From: Atrichornis clamosus
Lineage: Eukaryota > Chordata > Aves > Passeriformes > Menuridae
Assembly: GCA_013400975.1 (NCBI GenBank)
Contig: WBMZ01009481.1
Span: forward strand, 329-64,328
DNA: 64,000 bases
Direction of reading: 5' to 3'
Both the position numbers and the translations under genes were made by a program. A model generated the notes under the pieces. It searched no databases. It was given only the letters and a program-made list of their open reading frames with translations, and was not told where the DNA came from. Below are positions 23,501 through 35,389 of this stretch, piece after piece (within the stretch, counting starts at the first letter, position 1; the number at the start of each line of letters is the position of its first letter).

Positions 23501-25180
23501 TCTGCTGTGATGTTCAGTGAGGAGGTGGGGAAAGGCAAAGGAGGGGGTTTGGGCCAGAGCGAGGCAGAACTGGGAGGGAGAAGAGCTGAGGAGATGGAAG
23601 ATAAGAGCAAAGAGGATGCAGAGCGAGATCAGATGCAAAAGGAGAATAAGGGGAGAAAGGTAGCGGGGACAAAAGGGGTCAAAAGGGCACAGAAAATAAG
23701 AAGTGGAGCAGAGCGGGGAGCGTTTCCATGCTGCAGGTTTTGTGAAGATTTTTTAAGACAGACATCAGTTTAAAACATTAGCGGGACGAACCTCAGAAGT
23801 GATAAAATTTTATAACTCCAAGGATAATGCGATTTGGATTTAATTTTTTTTTCTTTAGTGAAACTTTTCCCCTCAAACACTTTAATAGAAGGGCTTAACC
23901 ATTGCAGAAGAAGATGATGCTCTGCCACGAGGGTCTCCAGGCTGTTGGAGAGCTGCTCGGAGCTCAGGCTTCAATCCTGTTGCAGTCCCTGCTTCTGGGC
24001 ACAGAGTCCTGCACCCACAGCTGAGAGGGGGCAGGAAACAGCCAGGGAGGTTTGCCAAGGGCAGTGGATCTTCAGCATGGCTCAGGAAGAATGATTTTGC
24101 TGTAACTCCCCCTCAGATATGCTCCCTGCACATCCAGTTGAGGGGAGAAGTCAGTCACCCAGAGATGACAAAGGGGTCCTTGCTCTCGAGGCCTGAGATG
24201 CTGATGAAACACTCTTTGAACTCTTTGAGGTTTCTTTGGTTTCTTTCTTTTTCTCCTTTTTTTTTTTTTTCCTTGTGGGTTTTTGCTTTCTTCTGAAGGA
24301 CAAAAAAGTGGCTTCCCATGCAGATCTGGCCTGTGTGGGACAAGGACTCTTTTGAACTGTTTTCCATACTGTCCCTATTCAAAAGAATCTTCTTGCAGCT
24401 TCCTGAGGAGCCCTGACAATGTTCCATTTGGGCAAAGACATGAGGAGAACAGGATTACAGCTGGGCAATGCACACTGAGGCATTCCTGAGGGAAAGGGGC
24501 AGGATTGCTTTGCTGTATTCCTTGTCCAGTGGTGAAACAGATCTGAACACTGAAATTCTCATCATGTTCATTCACCCGAACAGACGCAATAGAATTATTC
24601 TTTCTTAATATTAGCTATTGTTATGCTTTCTACCATCATAGCATGTGCAATTCCTGCTGAGCCTGAGGCCTCTGATGCCAAAAGTCATGTCCAGAGTGGG
24701 AAAGATCCCAAGCTAAAGCTGGTCTAAAAACCTCTGGCACGTTTTCCACATAAACATCTCAAATGTATAGTTTCCTTAGCGAAGATATTAAGTCTGTTCC
24801 TATTTTAAACAAAGCCTATTTTTAATTCTGTAGATAAAAATAAATAAAAATACAACGTACTGGTATTTCCTTCCCACAGGACCTGAACATCTGGGTGGTT
24901 GTTCTTTGCCAGTTCTCCCCTGAAAAAGTTTGAGCCCAGAAGGAACACAAAACTCCTTTAGCTCTGGGAGGGGTGAAGCTCTGTGGGAAGCTGAGGAAAA
25001 GGTGACAGAAAAGTGACACTGAGCACGCAAATAAAATATAAGTGAATCCGGGGATGGGATCCTAAAGATGAAAAGGGTTTGGGTTTTTTTTGTTTTTAAC
25101 GTGGAAAAGCAGCACCTGCTGCGGGGAAAAAAAAAAAAAAAACCAACCTGCAGCACTTCTGCTTGACAGCCTCGAGCTCT
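20571..25180. other. Single-copy non-coding sequence
   Basis: No gene, RNA or named interspersed repeat was recognised. The stretch 20900-21500 is AT-rich and contains little else. Poly-T and poly-A runs lie at 24257-24270 and 25127-25142, and a purine-rich tract is listed separately. Open frames here, on both strands, have no domains. Confidence 0.5.
23519..23727 (+). repeat. Purine-rich strand-asymmetric tract
   Basis: For about 200 bases the + strand is dominated by A and G (runs such as GGGAGGGAGAAGAGC and AAGGAGAATAAGGGGAGAAA). It is an imperfect polypurine tract rather than a tandem repeat. It generates an 88-codon lysine/glutamate-rich frame (23507-23773) that I attribute to composition. 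Confidence 0.5.
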
Positions 25181-25390
25181 ACATCAGCGAGACCACCCCA
25201 ATTAGCTGAGGGCTTCGGGCGGCGAGGAGGCTGCGACGGGAAAAGCCGGGGAAGTTTTCCCGTGGATTTACAAACAGAGGGAGGGAGCCCGCGGCGGTGG
25301 CTGGGAAATGCGATCCCGGTCCCGGTGCGGGCGGGGGCCGCTGCCAGCCCCTGCCCGGGGCCGCGCCTCTTTTAACGTAAATAGGAACCG
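25181..25390. promoter_or_regulatory. Small CpG island
   Basis: A sharp local rise in CpG and GC, most dense at about 25210-25365, sits in otherwise AT-rich surroundings just right of a 16-base A-run. No coding exon was recognised. Possible minor promoter or enhancer-associated island. Confidence 0.4.
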
Positions 25391-26613
25391 TGTGCGGCAG
25401 GTCAGGGCATGGCTGGCAAAGCCCCGGCTTGATAAGAAGTTGCCGGAATTAGGCTAATGATGGGTCCTCCTGGGCAGCGCAGGGCAGAAAAAGTTCAAAG
25501 CCGGGTGTTCCTGTGCGCGAAGTCCAAATACCTGCCAAGTCTCTTTGATGAAGTGTCTTTGTCAGAACGATTAAATGAAGGTTAAAAAGGCCAGACCTTT
25601 TCTCAACGTATTTGACTTGCTCTTTCTTTCCTCTCTTCAAGGTGTCTTCATGTTACATTTATTTGCTTCATGAATTCTTTATTACACTAATCAGTCCTGA
25701 TGTACAAACTCATTAGAAAATGAGCTGGAAATGCAAGATCTGTCAAATTTCAGAGACTTCTGACATTGTTAGACTCAAGGGCCTTTTAGCAAAGAACAGG
25801 GAGAAAGGAAAGAAGCTAATGAGGAAATGTCAGATAATGTAGAAGTCAATCCATTTGAGGATGAGGTTTTACAAAGTTCAGAGAGAAAAGTTGTAGCACT
25901 GCCAGGGTAAACACCTTTTTTTTTTTTTTTTTTTAACGTAAAGTTTGGCACAGAGGAATTTTTTTCTTACTGGGGTTACTGCACACTTCTGGTTTGGTTT
26001 TGGAATCAACATTTTAAATCAGTTTGCTGTGTTGCTTTTCCAATGATGACACACAAATGAAGGGAAATAATTATTTGAACGGGATTTCCTCATTAAATGA
26101 ATTATCAATGTGTATTTTGGGTCTTGTGCCAGTCTCAGCTGAAATCACTGTCCCAACAGGCAGGTGCTGTGTGGACGCTCAGGGAAATAAGCACTGCTTT
26201 GGAAAGACCTTAGATGTGTGAGATCTCTCAAACCAGAAGGTCATAAATCCTGTTGTTAGCTTAACCTAAGTAGAAAAAGGTGAAAAAAGGAACAGTGGTG
26301 GAGAGAGAAGTAACTTGGCTGTGGTCACACACAGGTCTGTGGCTCAGAGAACATGAGAGTCTCTGTGCCCTGCTCACTAAATCTCACTGCTCCCTCTGCC
26401 CAGTACCTGCTCAGGGAAATGCAGTTGTTCAGCACAAATTAAAAGTGAGAGCAAGTGACTAATTAGCAGCACAGAACAGTCTCATGGCAGTGGAGATCAG
26501 CCTGCAGCCTTTGTTCAGCTGTGGTCGATGGAAGATCAAATATAAGTGGCTTGTTTATTTTTTTAAATTTTAACTTAATTTCAGCTCAGGACACTGTCGG
26601 AAAAATTTAGATA
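25391..26613. other. Single-copy non-coding sequence
   Basis: AT-rich, with a 19-base T-run at 25916-25934. Nothing else was recognised. Confidence 0.5.
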
Positions 26614-26684
26614 TAGAATAACAGAATGGTTTGGGTAGGAAAGGACCTTAGAGATCACCGTGTTCCAACCCCTGGCACTGCGCT
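26614..26684 (-). mobile_element. Short CR1 3' remnant
   Basis: ATAGAATAACAGAATGG followed by TTTGGGTAGGAAAGGACCTT and AGAGATCACC is the complemented CR1 3' terminus. Similarity fades after about 26680. The remnant may extend a little further right. Confidence 0.75.
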
Positions 26685-29600
26685 GTCCAGCCAGGAGCAG
26701 TTACCACTCCAACCATCCAGGGAATGCAGGGCAGCCAACAGGCACTTGTTAGATTTAGCAGCCAAATCCTTTCCTTTCGTTTGGACATGGAAATGTCTCC
26801 TGCTTCCATCATCTCCTCAGGAACCTCGGGCTCTCACCTGGCAAGGGGCACATCTGTACCGGGCAGTGACACTGCTGTGAAAGTTAATCACGTACAAGAG
26901 GTGCTAAGGAAGGAAATGAAGACTGCCACGTCTGACAGGGTGGGCTGGGATGCAGGACAAGATGGGATGTGTTCCTGGTCTTGTTGGGAACTCCCTGTGT
27001 GACCTTGGGCAAGTCTCCTCACCCTTCTGTCCTGACACAGACTGTATTGCCTGCCACAGGCACAGTTGCTGTCTCAGTTACAGCTGGGTCTCACAAACTT
27101 ACAAGCATCCAAAATAGATTGTTCCTGCTTTGAGATGACTTTTTTTTTTTTTCCTGGGGTGCCTATAAAGGTATTCCCCTTGGATTCCACTCTGGAGATT
27201 CTCTGGGACCTTGGGAGGTGCAAGAGCTGCACAGCAAGGGCTGGTGGTCCTGGACAGTGAGTGATTCCTGCTCTGCAGTGTCCTGGAGAGCACAGGCAGG
27301 CAGAGGCCGAGGAAATAGCAGAGATTTCCTACTGGGATTTCAAATGCAGGGAAACACAGGAACTGGGCACATTCTGTGCTGTCTTGGCAGCATCGTGCTG
27401 CCAGAGCCGTCAGGAGAGGCTTTGCTGAGCACAACTGCTGGTGTCGCCACTGGAGAGTGTCTTCAGCCCCAGAACGGAGTCCTGGGCCACGTGGAGCTCA
27501 GAGCAGGCAGCTCACCTGTTCACACAGTGCTGGGGAGAGCTCCATGCCAAGGGAAACCTTCCTCCAGACCTTGTCCCTTCCCTCTTTCCTTGTTAAGGAG
27601 CCAGGTGACAGCTCAGAGGCACAGATCCAGGGGGTACCTCTGTGTGGGGCTGAGGGTCCCAGCTGTGGGTGCCCAGTGCTCTCCAATCTGAGCATTCCTT
27701 AAGGATGTCCTTCCTCAGGCTCTGCTCTGGGAGGTGCTGAGCTGAGCACCTCCCTCCACCTCCAACCACAGCACAGCGCACAGGAGCTGTGGCTGCTCAG
27801 CACCTCATAAAAACCAAACCCCTGCAGGTTTTGGGGGGATCAAGGAGAGAAACTGGGCTCAACAAATGCGATAAGTTTGCTGGCAAAGTGCAAGGAGCAG
27901 TGAAAGCAAAACCTGAGGCATTTGCATCCCCATTAGAGGGGATTTCAGCCCTGGATTCGGGCCTGCTCTGGAATCTTTGCTCTCCAAGGACCAGCTCAGC
28001 ATATCCTGCGAACCCCGTGCTGAGGGGCAGCTGCCCTGGGTGTGCATCCTTGTGGTGGCCTTTGGACCACCTCTGGCCCGGGCCTGGCTGGGGTTCAGGG
28101 CCACAGCAGCCCCTCCTGCACCCTGTGCAGTGCTGGGGAGGTGCACGGAGAGGGCAGGGCAGAGGTGACCTGCAGAACCTCTCCAGGGCAGAACTTCTGC
28201 AGCTCCTGGGGCACAGAGGGATGATTCATTTCAAGGAGTTCTCCTAAAATCAGGTTAGAGAGGGCAGGCCAGGGGAAGGGAAGGGGGTATGTTCTGCTTT
28301 ACAAATCAAACTCCATCAAAAAGGTGTCAAAGAACTGGCACTTCCTTCTTGGTTCTTCCCCCTCTTTCCTTCCCCTTTCTGTCTCTGGCTGCTGTCTTGC
28401 CTTTTTTTACAGACAAAAACCACATCTCAAATTCCTCCTCTTTGAAGCTGATCAGGTAAAGCCATTTCATCAGTCCCTTAGGAAGGAGAAAGTCTCGGGT
28501 ATTTTCCTTACCTGAGGGCTGTGGATCTGAGTTCTGAGGGGCACTCCAGGTTTCTCCTCAGACCCATTCACACCAGATTCCCACCCCAGGGTGGTAGAAG
28601 GTGGAGAGCACTGGATCAGGCTGGCTGCTGGCAGATTTTTGGGTAGGTGCTTGTATTTGTTTTACTGATGACTTTGCTTTAAAAGGCCCTTTATTCAGAA
28701 AAAACCAAAAGTAGGTGCTTTTGCTTAAATGCATCCTAAACTTTCCCCTAATTCTATCAGTGCGATGTTATCAGCCACATCTTTAAGATTCCTCACTGTT
28801 TCCTCTCATTTCCAGTGTTCTGAGTGGTCCTTGTTTGTGTTTGAGTGTGTCTGCTCCAGACCCAGAGCAGGAGGATATTAAAGGTTCTTTCTCTGGCCAA
28901 ATAAAACCCCCTTCTCTGCAGGTATGAAATCTAAGCACACACCTAAACTGTTATTGTTGGCTCTGAGGTTTTACAGCCCTTGGCAACCCTTCACTTTGTC
29001 TCCATTAGAACTTCAGCCCGGGACACCCACTTGGGCTTTTGGATCGGATCTTCTGGATTTGGCTGTGGTTGTTTGGCTGAACCCCAGCCTGGGAGCTTTG
29101 GTCATCCCTTTCCAAGGGATCACTGTCACCCACTCAGCAGTTTCCAGCTCCTTTAGCACTCGGTTTTTTGGGTTTTTTTTGCACTACAGTGTCACATTTT
29201 GCTCCAGGGCAAGGATGGCTGCAGAAATAGGGAAGAAAGGAGTATATAAAATAAATCATAGAACAGTTTGAAACAGTTGACCTTTTTTTGTCACCAGAAC
29301 CCATTTGGGGTTTTTTTTGATGTTACAAGGAAATTTTGAAATCAAACTTTTTGAATAATTCTCCTTGTAAATGGCTGCAGAAATTGCAGAACTGTGTGAG
29401 ACCAGGAGTTTTCCTCTCCAAAGCCTGCTTAGCTCTTGGTGATCTACACTTAGGAACAGTCAGCACTGCTGGTTCTCTATCTTGCTGTTAATTATTCCTT
29501 CCATACTAGCCTGGCTTATCTGCTCTTCCCTCATTCATTTTGTGCAGCTGGGGCAGCCAGGGATGGGAAATGGATTCAATGCTGCACAATCTTTGCATTT

Positions 29601-30130
29601 GGAGTTGCATCAATTGATAATTTCTGTAAATGAGCATTTCACTATCAAACAAATTATGTTTATATGAAAAAAAAGTCTCGATACTTCCTTTTACTTTTTC
29701 CTCTCCATTGGTACCCAAAGACACCCAATATGCCAATTTTAACACAATTCTTCCCTGGAAACTTAAAAACAGGAGATGGAAGAAAAAAATTCACTCCCCC
29801 AGTACAATATACCTGGGCTGCCTTTCTCATTCAAGAAGGGTCAGTGAGTTTTCACTCCTTGAGCTGCTCTTTGAGCAAGTTCAAACAAATTTCTGAAGCC
29901 ATATATGGGGAAGTTTACATTTCTGCCAAGTGCATGTTGATAAAGGGGAGACTTTGATCCCCTGGCCTGTCAGTTGTACCTCATGTGCTGGGCCAGGACA
30001 AAAGTCTAAGGATATTTCCCTCAACAAAGGGATTGTTCTGCCTCTGAAGTTTTGCATCTGTAACAAGCAGCGTGGGTTGGCACGATTTTGCTTGGAGGGA
30101 TTTATCTGGGGGAGAATCCTCTGTGGGGGA
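26685..30130. other. Single-copy non-coding sequence, nothing recognised
   Basis: Moderately GC-rich at 26900-28250, then more AT-rich. Overlapping frames up to 157 codons at 27218-28250 on both strands lack domains and are not called. No RNA gene or interspersed repeat was recognised. Confidence 0.5.
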
Positions 30131-30330
30131 AAGAAGTGATTTCTAACGCTAACCTGGTTCATCTGAATTTCCAACAGCTGATGGTGGGGACACAACCACT
30201 ATTTATAGAGGCTCTGCAGGTATTCGGGAGCAAACACACACCTGCAATTGCAACTGAAAGGACTATAAATAGAACACCTGACACTGCTCCCAGCAGTTGT
30301 GTTGTTGCAGTGGCTGCAGCTTAGACAAGT
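30130..30330. promoter_or_regulatory. Candidate muscle-type enhancer: two MEF2 boxes and three E-boxes
   Basis: CTATTTATAG at 30199-30208 and its exact reverse complement CTATAAATAG at 30263-30272 both fit the MEF2 consensus YTAWWWWTAR. E-boxes CAGCTG (30175-30180) and CACCTG (30239-30244 and 30275-30280) are interleaved. MEF2 with myogenic or neural bHLH proteins acts through just such combinations in muscle and some neuronal enhancers. The spacing and motif perfection are seen directly; activity and tissue are inferred. The flanking single-copy sequence carries no repeat. Confidence 0.42.
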
Positions 30331-32937
30331 TCTCTCTCTCTATATTTAAGTGGATTATTAGAGGAAAAGGAGTAATTTTGTGAAGACTTAGTGCTGCTGC
30401 CAAAATGCAGCAGTTTTAAAGCAAAGGGGCTTCCTGAATGCTTGTACTTTTATGTTACACTGACCTGCGGCTCGGGAAGTTACGGATGCTTGAAACAAAA
30501 ACCCATTAGGAAAACAAGCTGAGGCTCTGTGTCTAATCACTGCTGTGTCACCGCGAGGCTTTGGGCAAAGACTGGTGAAGGGCAGAGGGGTTTGTGCTTC
30601 TCGTTGAAGTGCTTTGTGCTGCTAAACTCCAGGGCAGCAAACAAACTGCTAAACCAGCTCGATATTTAATGTACCCCATCGCGCAAGCAGGGGATGCCGA
30701 GATTGTGTTTGGGTTTATTTGACACCTTTTTGCTTGTGCTCAGGGCGGGGGTGTGTGGTTGGGACTAAGCTGTTCTTAGCTAGGCTGGCTTGGGGAAGGC
30801 AGGATCTGGACTCGGGAAGGCAGGATTTGGGTTCAGGAAGGCTGGATTTCTGGATCTGCCACTACCCTGCATGGCGACCTTTGTGTGGCCCTTTCTCCTC
30901 CTTGCTCTGCAGTGTGAGATTAACCAGCAACGTAAGGATTTGTTGGTTCTTTGGGAAAAAGCACTCTCTTAATAAAAAACTTGTAACATGTCCAGTGTTT
31001 GGGGTCTCTGGGAACTACTGCAGCACAAGTAATCACCTCAGAGGAGTTAAGGCAACCTCGGCTGGGTGGAACAGTGTGTGTTAACCTGCAGTGCTCCCCT
31101 TGGTCAGAAATCCAAGCCCCAAATCCCAGGAGTGTTTTTCCTTCAGGTCCTGTGTCCCATGCAGGTGCTGGCCTGGCTCTGGGCACCAGCGTGGTCAGGG
31201 TGGTTGCAAAATGAATTTGATTTTTATGGTGTATTTCTTCTAAACTCAGATCTGTCCTGCCCTGCTGCTCCTACCACAAAAGTCCCTCCCAGTTTTCAGG
31301 AAGCCTGTACTGAATAATTTTCCTTCTACTTTCCCCACTTCCTGTAAACGCTGGGCCAGACAAAGGTGCTGTAAAAATTCTAAGCCACAATTTGATCTCT
31401 CCAAGTTAAATGGAGCAACTCTGGGTTCATGGTGGTTGAGCCAACATGGGAATTGGGTTGTGACATTTGTTTTTCTGTGGGGTCCCTATATGGTCTTTTA
31501 TTTTAATCTTATTTTTCGTTCCTCTGGCACTCTTTCCTCCTTCCTCCCTACATTCACCATTTAAAATAGAGCAGAAAAACGCTGTTGGAAGCAGCTTGGA
31601 AGGCAAGATGGAGAAAGCATTCCAGGATGCCCGTGGAGCTACTGCTTTGCAGGGGTCTGGGGGCTGCTGGTGCCTTGCTGGTGCAGCGAAGGGGCCACGT
31701 GTGACCGACCGGCTTTGGGCAGCCCCATATTCTGGCTGGGAGACACTGGTTTTACACGGCTGAGTCAGAAGGGGAGGGCAGGGACTTTATCCTCGAAGGC
31801 AGAGGTGCAGCAGAAGCAAACCAAAGCCCTTCTGCCTTTGGGGAGTGCCAGGGGATGCCCAGACGTGCTGCCTGCCTCGGCGTGCTGAGCGCTGCTCCAG
31901 CTCAGGGTGAAGGTGTTGAAAAGGTTCCCAGGAACCTCAAAGGAGCCTGGAACGGGTTCAGAAGAGTCAAGGACAAAATCAAGAGGGCAAAGAGTGCAGA
32001 CAGGGAGTTCCTGGTATGAGCTAGAGGGCTCTATCTGCTGTTCAAATGCCTCCTGATGGCTTTTGCTTTAGAGAGTTTTTCTTCCCCACGCTGGGGGTTC
32101 CTGTCCTGAAGGTTCCTGGAGGTTTGTTCACAGGAGTGCTGGCAGGTGAGCAGTGCTGGGCTGGAAGTCCCCAACCTGTCCCATATTGTAGTCTGATTGG
32201 GGTCAAATTAAAAAAAAAAAAATTAAATAAAGTACCCCACCCTCCAAAAAAAAAATCCACAAAAAAATCAACCAACTAAAAAGCCCACTGAAAACCTTAA
32301 AATGCTCCATAAAACCTTTTCTTTTCATTTCTTTTCAACCCATTTACATTTAAAGGCCACTCAGAAACCCCCCATTCACTCAGCTGATCTCATTAAAGAG
32401 ACTGAAGAACTTAAGTGACTCCTCAGGGACTTGAACTTGTAGTTGAAGGAGCTGAAAAGTCCCAAATATGATGTTAAGGAAATCTTAAGCTATTCCCTTT
32501 CACATCCTCATACTAATGTGTGTTGAGGCTTAAAGGCTCTGGTCGTTTTCCATGTTAATTTTCTTAGAGCAGGAACAGAAACAAAAGTAGTAAAAAAAAG
32601 AACCTGCCATGAGGGTACATTTAATAGCAGTGAAAGGTGCCATCGTGTGTAATTAATGTGCACACTCCAGTCACTTGTGGTGCTCTCAGGCCTCTCACAC
32701 TCTTCATCTCCTGCCTAAATAGTCTTGTCAACTTCTTCATTTTTCTTGTTGATGACTGAAAACTGGAAATTTAGAAATTCAGAGATTTCAAAACCAAACA
32801 TTTTATTAACTTTTTTGGGGTTTTTTTTTTCCATTTTACAGCCATTTGGGTGCAGTGGTCCCGTTCCACTTGCTGCTGTGTTTTGTGGTTCAGGGTGGAC
32901 ACCAAATTAGGATCCTGAAATTGCAATACTTTAATAT
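30331..32937. other. Single-copy non-coding sequence
   Basis: No gene or named repeat was recognised. It includes a short CTGCTG/CAGCAG inverted repeat near 30394-30413, a 21-bp tandem repeat (listed separately) and A-rich low-complexity sequence at 32207-32280. Confidence 0.5.
30793..30858 (+). repeat. 21-bp tandem repeat, about three copies
   Basis: The unit GGGAAGGCAGGATYTGG plus a few bases repeats with a 21-base period. The third copy is the most diverged. Confidence 0.7.
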
Positions 32938-32980
32938 AAAATCATAGAATATCCTGACTTGGAAGGGACCATTAAGACTG
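32938..32980 (-). mobile_element. Very short CR1 3' remnant
   Basis: AAATCATAGAAT followed by GACTTGGAAGGGACCATTAA matches the complemented CR1 tail. Only about 40 bases are recognisable. Confidence 0.6.
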
Positions 32981-33235
32981 AATTGTCAGAGTTACTCTGA
33001 TAAACATCCACTCAGAGCAGTGTGACATTACTTTGAGGCTAAATCTGTGTTTCCACTCATTACCAAAATTGCAGCATTGGTGTCCACAGTGTTTTCTTTC
33101 AGGAAGGACATAAACCACGTGTTTTTGGGGTTTTTTTTCCCATAAAGACTAATTTGTAGATGAGAGTAAAGGTAATGGTTGCCCTTCCCTAGGGATGAGA
33201 ACCTTACTGGTGGTGAACTTTCTAATGATCACAGA

Positions 33236-33433
33236 TTTATGAAATGGTTTGGGTTGGAAGGAACCTTAAAGATATCTCATTCTAACTCCCTGCCATGGGC
33301 AGGGACACCTCCCACTGTCCCAGGTTGCTCCAAGCCCCGTCCAACCTGGCCTTGGGCACTTCCAGGGATGGGGCAGCCACAGCTTCCCTGGGCACCCTGT
33401 GCCAGGGCCTCCCCACCCTCACAGGGAAGGATT
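33236..33433 (-). mobile_element. CR1 LINE 3' fragment
   Basis: It carries GGTTTGGGTTGGAAGGAACC, the CCATGGGCAGGGACACC segment and the GGGGCAGCCACAGCTTCC block in minus orientation, as in the copy at 13.5 kb. It ends near CACCCTCACAGGGAAGGA. Confidence 0.9.
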
Positions 33434-34080
33434 ACATCATTTTTGATTTTTTAACATGTTAGGAAGAAATTATCTTCCTCAATAAAGTGGAGCAATCAAT
33501 CCACAGCACTTTGTGCAATGCAGGTGTGGCAGCAAAGGCCTCTCTTGGAGGGTGTTTGGGCACCTGCTGTTTTTTGCAGGTGTTTCTGCTGTGCCAGCTC
33601 TCAGCGTGGTTGTCCTCTGCCAGGGGATCTCAGTTACCTTTGCTGGGCAAGTGCAGAACACCAGCTTTTTACCCCAAACCATGAGCACAGCAGCTGATTT
33701 CAGAGCAGGCTTTGAGCCAATTTTGACTCCTTAATATTTGAAAAACTCTTATGCTTGGATTTAGGCAGCGCCCACCTAAGGACCGGGGGATTTCGGTGTG
33801 TGCCAAGGGCTGTCCTAAACAACAACCAGCGCAACGAAATAAACGAGGAGCTCCTGTTGGCTGAAATCAATCGGGAGTGCCCTGCCCAGCGCTCTCCCGG
33901 AGGTGACAATGCCAGTGTCCCTCTGCTTTGTCACCCTGCCCTGCCCACTGCAGATAGCGCTGGCATCCGCCTGCGCCCGGCCCGCAGCCTCCCAGCATTT
34001 CTCCCAGATGAGTTAAACTTTTCTCCCACTCCCCTTCCTTTCTCTTCTTCCCACCTCCCTCCCTCCCTCGCTGGTCCTTG
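33434..34080. other. Single-copy sequence with a GC-rich patch
   Basis: A hairpin CACCTGC (33561-33567) / GCAGGTG (33576-33582) carries two E-boxes around a T-rich loop. Bases 33770-33990 are moderately CpG-rich, and a CCCTCC run follows near 34060. No coding exon was recognised in the 108-codon frame at 33755-34081. Confidence 0.4.
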
Positions 34081-34405
34081 ACAGAGGCGCAAACACTCTT
34101 AAATGAGAGATAGTGGCTTCCATCCAATGGAGCCCCGGTTAATCACCGAACATCGTGGGAAAAGCACAAGATGAGGGCCGAGAAACAGCCCATTGTCTGG
34201 GCAAGATTAAAGCCCCAAAAGCCGTATTGTCTACTGAGGGGATAAATCTTCCTGCTGTCACTCAAGCACTGAATTAAATTCCCCTTCATTTCTAAAGGGG
34301 CTTATCTGTACTGAATAGGCTGTTGCGCCACAAGCGTAAGGGAACGTATTAAGTGAGCTCCTGTCTTGGGCACCTTCACAAATAGACGAAAAACAGGAGC
34401 AAATC
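34081..34405. promoter_or_regulatory. Candidate conserved non-coding element
   Basis: Repeat-free block of balanced composition, with ATTA-type cores in GGTTAATCACCG near 34138-34149 and CTGAATTAAATTCC near 34269-34282. It lies directly between a GC-rich patch and a G-quadruplex motif. The texture is that of a developmental enhancer or upstream promoter element. Conservation is untested. Confidence 0.35.
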
Positions 34406-34410
34406 TGGAA

Positions 34411-34429
34411 GGGGCGGGCGGGAGGGGGG
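34411..34429 (+). other. Canonical G-quadruplex motif
   Basis: Four G-runs (GGGG, GGG, GGG, GGGGGG) are separated by single bases C, C and A. This satisfies the G3+N1-7 rule with the shortest possible loops, which are expected to give a stable parallel quadruplex. Formation in the cell is inferred. Confidence 0.6.
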
Positions 34430-35385
34430 AAGAGCAGGAGAGCTTTGGGCTGGGGAAGGAGAGGAGGGATGTTAATTGTTGTTGCAGGTCGTTATTGCTG
34501 AGGGAGGAGGCAAATGGATGGAATGGCTGCTCCGGTTGACCGTCACCGGCTTCCTCCCGGTGACATAAGGACTGAGTAGCTGCACTGAGCATCCCTCGGC
34601 GCCGGGGTGGTTCCGGCAAAGGGATGCCCTTGCACAGTCCAGGGAGGCTCAGAGTGGCAGTGCGATGCTCTTCGGGCTCCCCAAGGGAGGATCCAGCCTT
34701 TTGGTGATGCCAGGGCTCGGGCTCGGGGTGCTGCCGGGTCCCGCTGCCACCCAGGTGGCCGGGGGAGGGTGTTTTGTGCGGGTTTTGCGAGATGTTGGCC
34801 CAGCTGCTGGAGTTGGCTCCCCCTCAGGGGCCGAGGGGCTGGGCTCAGGTGGGAGCTGGGAGAGGAGGGATGTTCTGAGCAGGAGTAATGTCTGTAGGAG
34901 CCCGCGGGCAGCACCACCCCTGCTGCTCCTCTGAGCACCTCCTCTGGTGGCTGGCAAGGGCCCAGCACTGCCGGGACACGGGACACACAGCCACACGTGT
35001 GTCACGGTGATCCTCTCCTCCTCCTCCTCCCCTTCTCCGCCGTCCCGCCTGCAGGTGCCTTGGTGGGAATCCATGTTGTCCCGTTATTTTTGGAGGTTCA
35101 AAGGGGCACTTCTGAACCGCTGCAAAGAGGGGCATCCATGGCTGGTTGGTGTCACATAACGGGCTTGAGGTGTCTGATGTTCTGCTGTCTGTGGCATCCC
35201 AAAAGGCGAAGGCTGGGTCCAGGTCCCTTTGCACTCTGGTGATGGACTGTGATTCCAGTGATGGACTGTCATTCCAGTGATGGACTGTCATTCCAGTGGT
35301 GGACTGCCGTTCTTCTCCAGTATGGTTATAACCCAGGGACAGGGCAAACAAACTCATTTTCCATGTTAGCTGCTATTCCTTAATG
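34430..35385. other. GC-rich single-copy sequence
   Basis: Bases 34530-34900 are moderately CpG- and GC-rich. Six overlapping frames of 80-170 codons across 34543-35357 are open on both strands and have no domain, so none is called. A 19-bp tandem repeat is listed separately. Confidence 0.4.
35241..35312 (+). repeat. 19-bp tandem repeat, about 3.7 copies
   Basis: The unit GATGGACTGTCATTCCAGT occurs at 35241-35259, 35260-35278 and 35279-35297, with a diverged partial copy to 35312. The first three copies differ by a single base, so the array is recent or homogenised. Confidence 0.9.
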
Positions 35386-35389
35386 CCAA

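Noticed and set aside
31905..32010. Possible diverged CR1 internal fragment
   Set aside because: Some phrases look repeat-like, but I could not match any stretch confidently to the CR1 copies present in the window.
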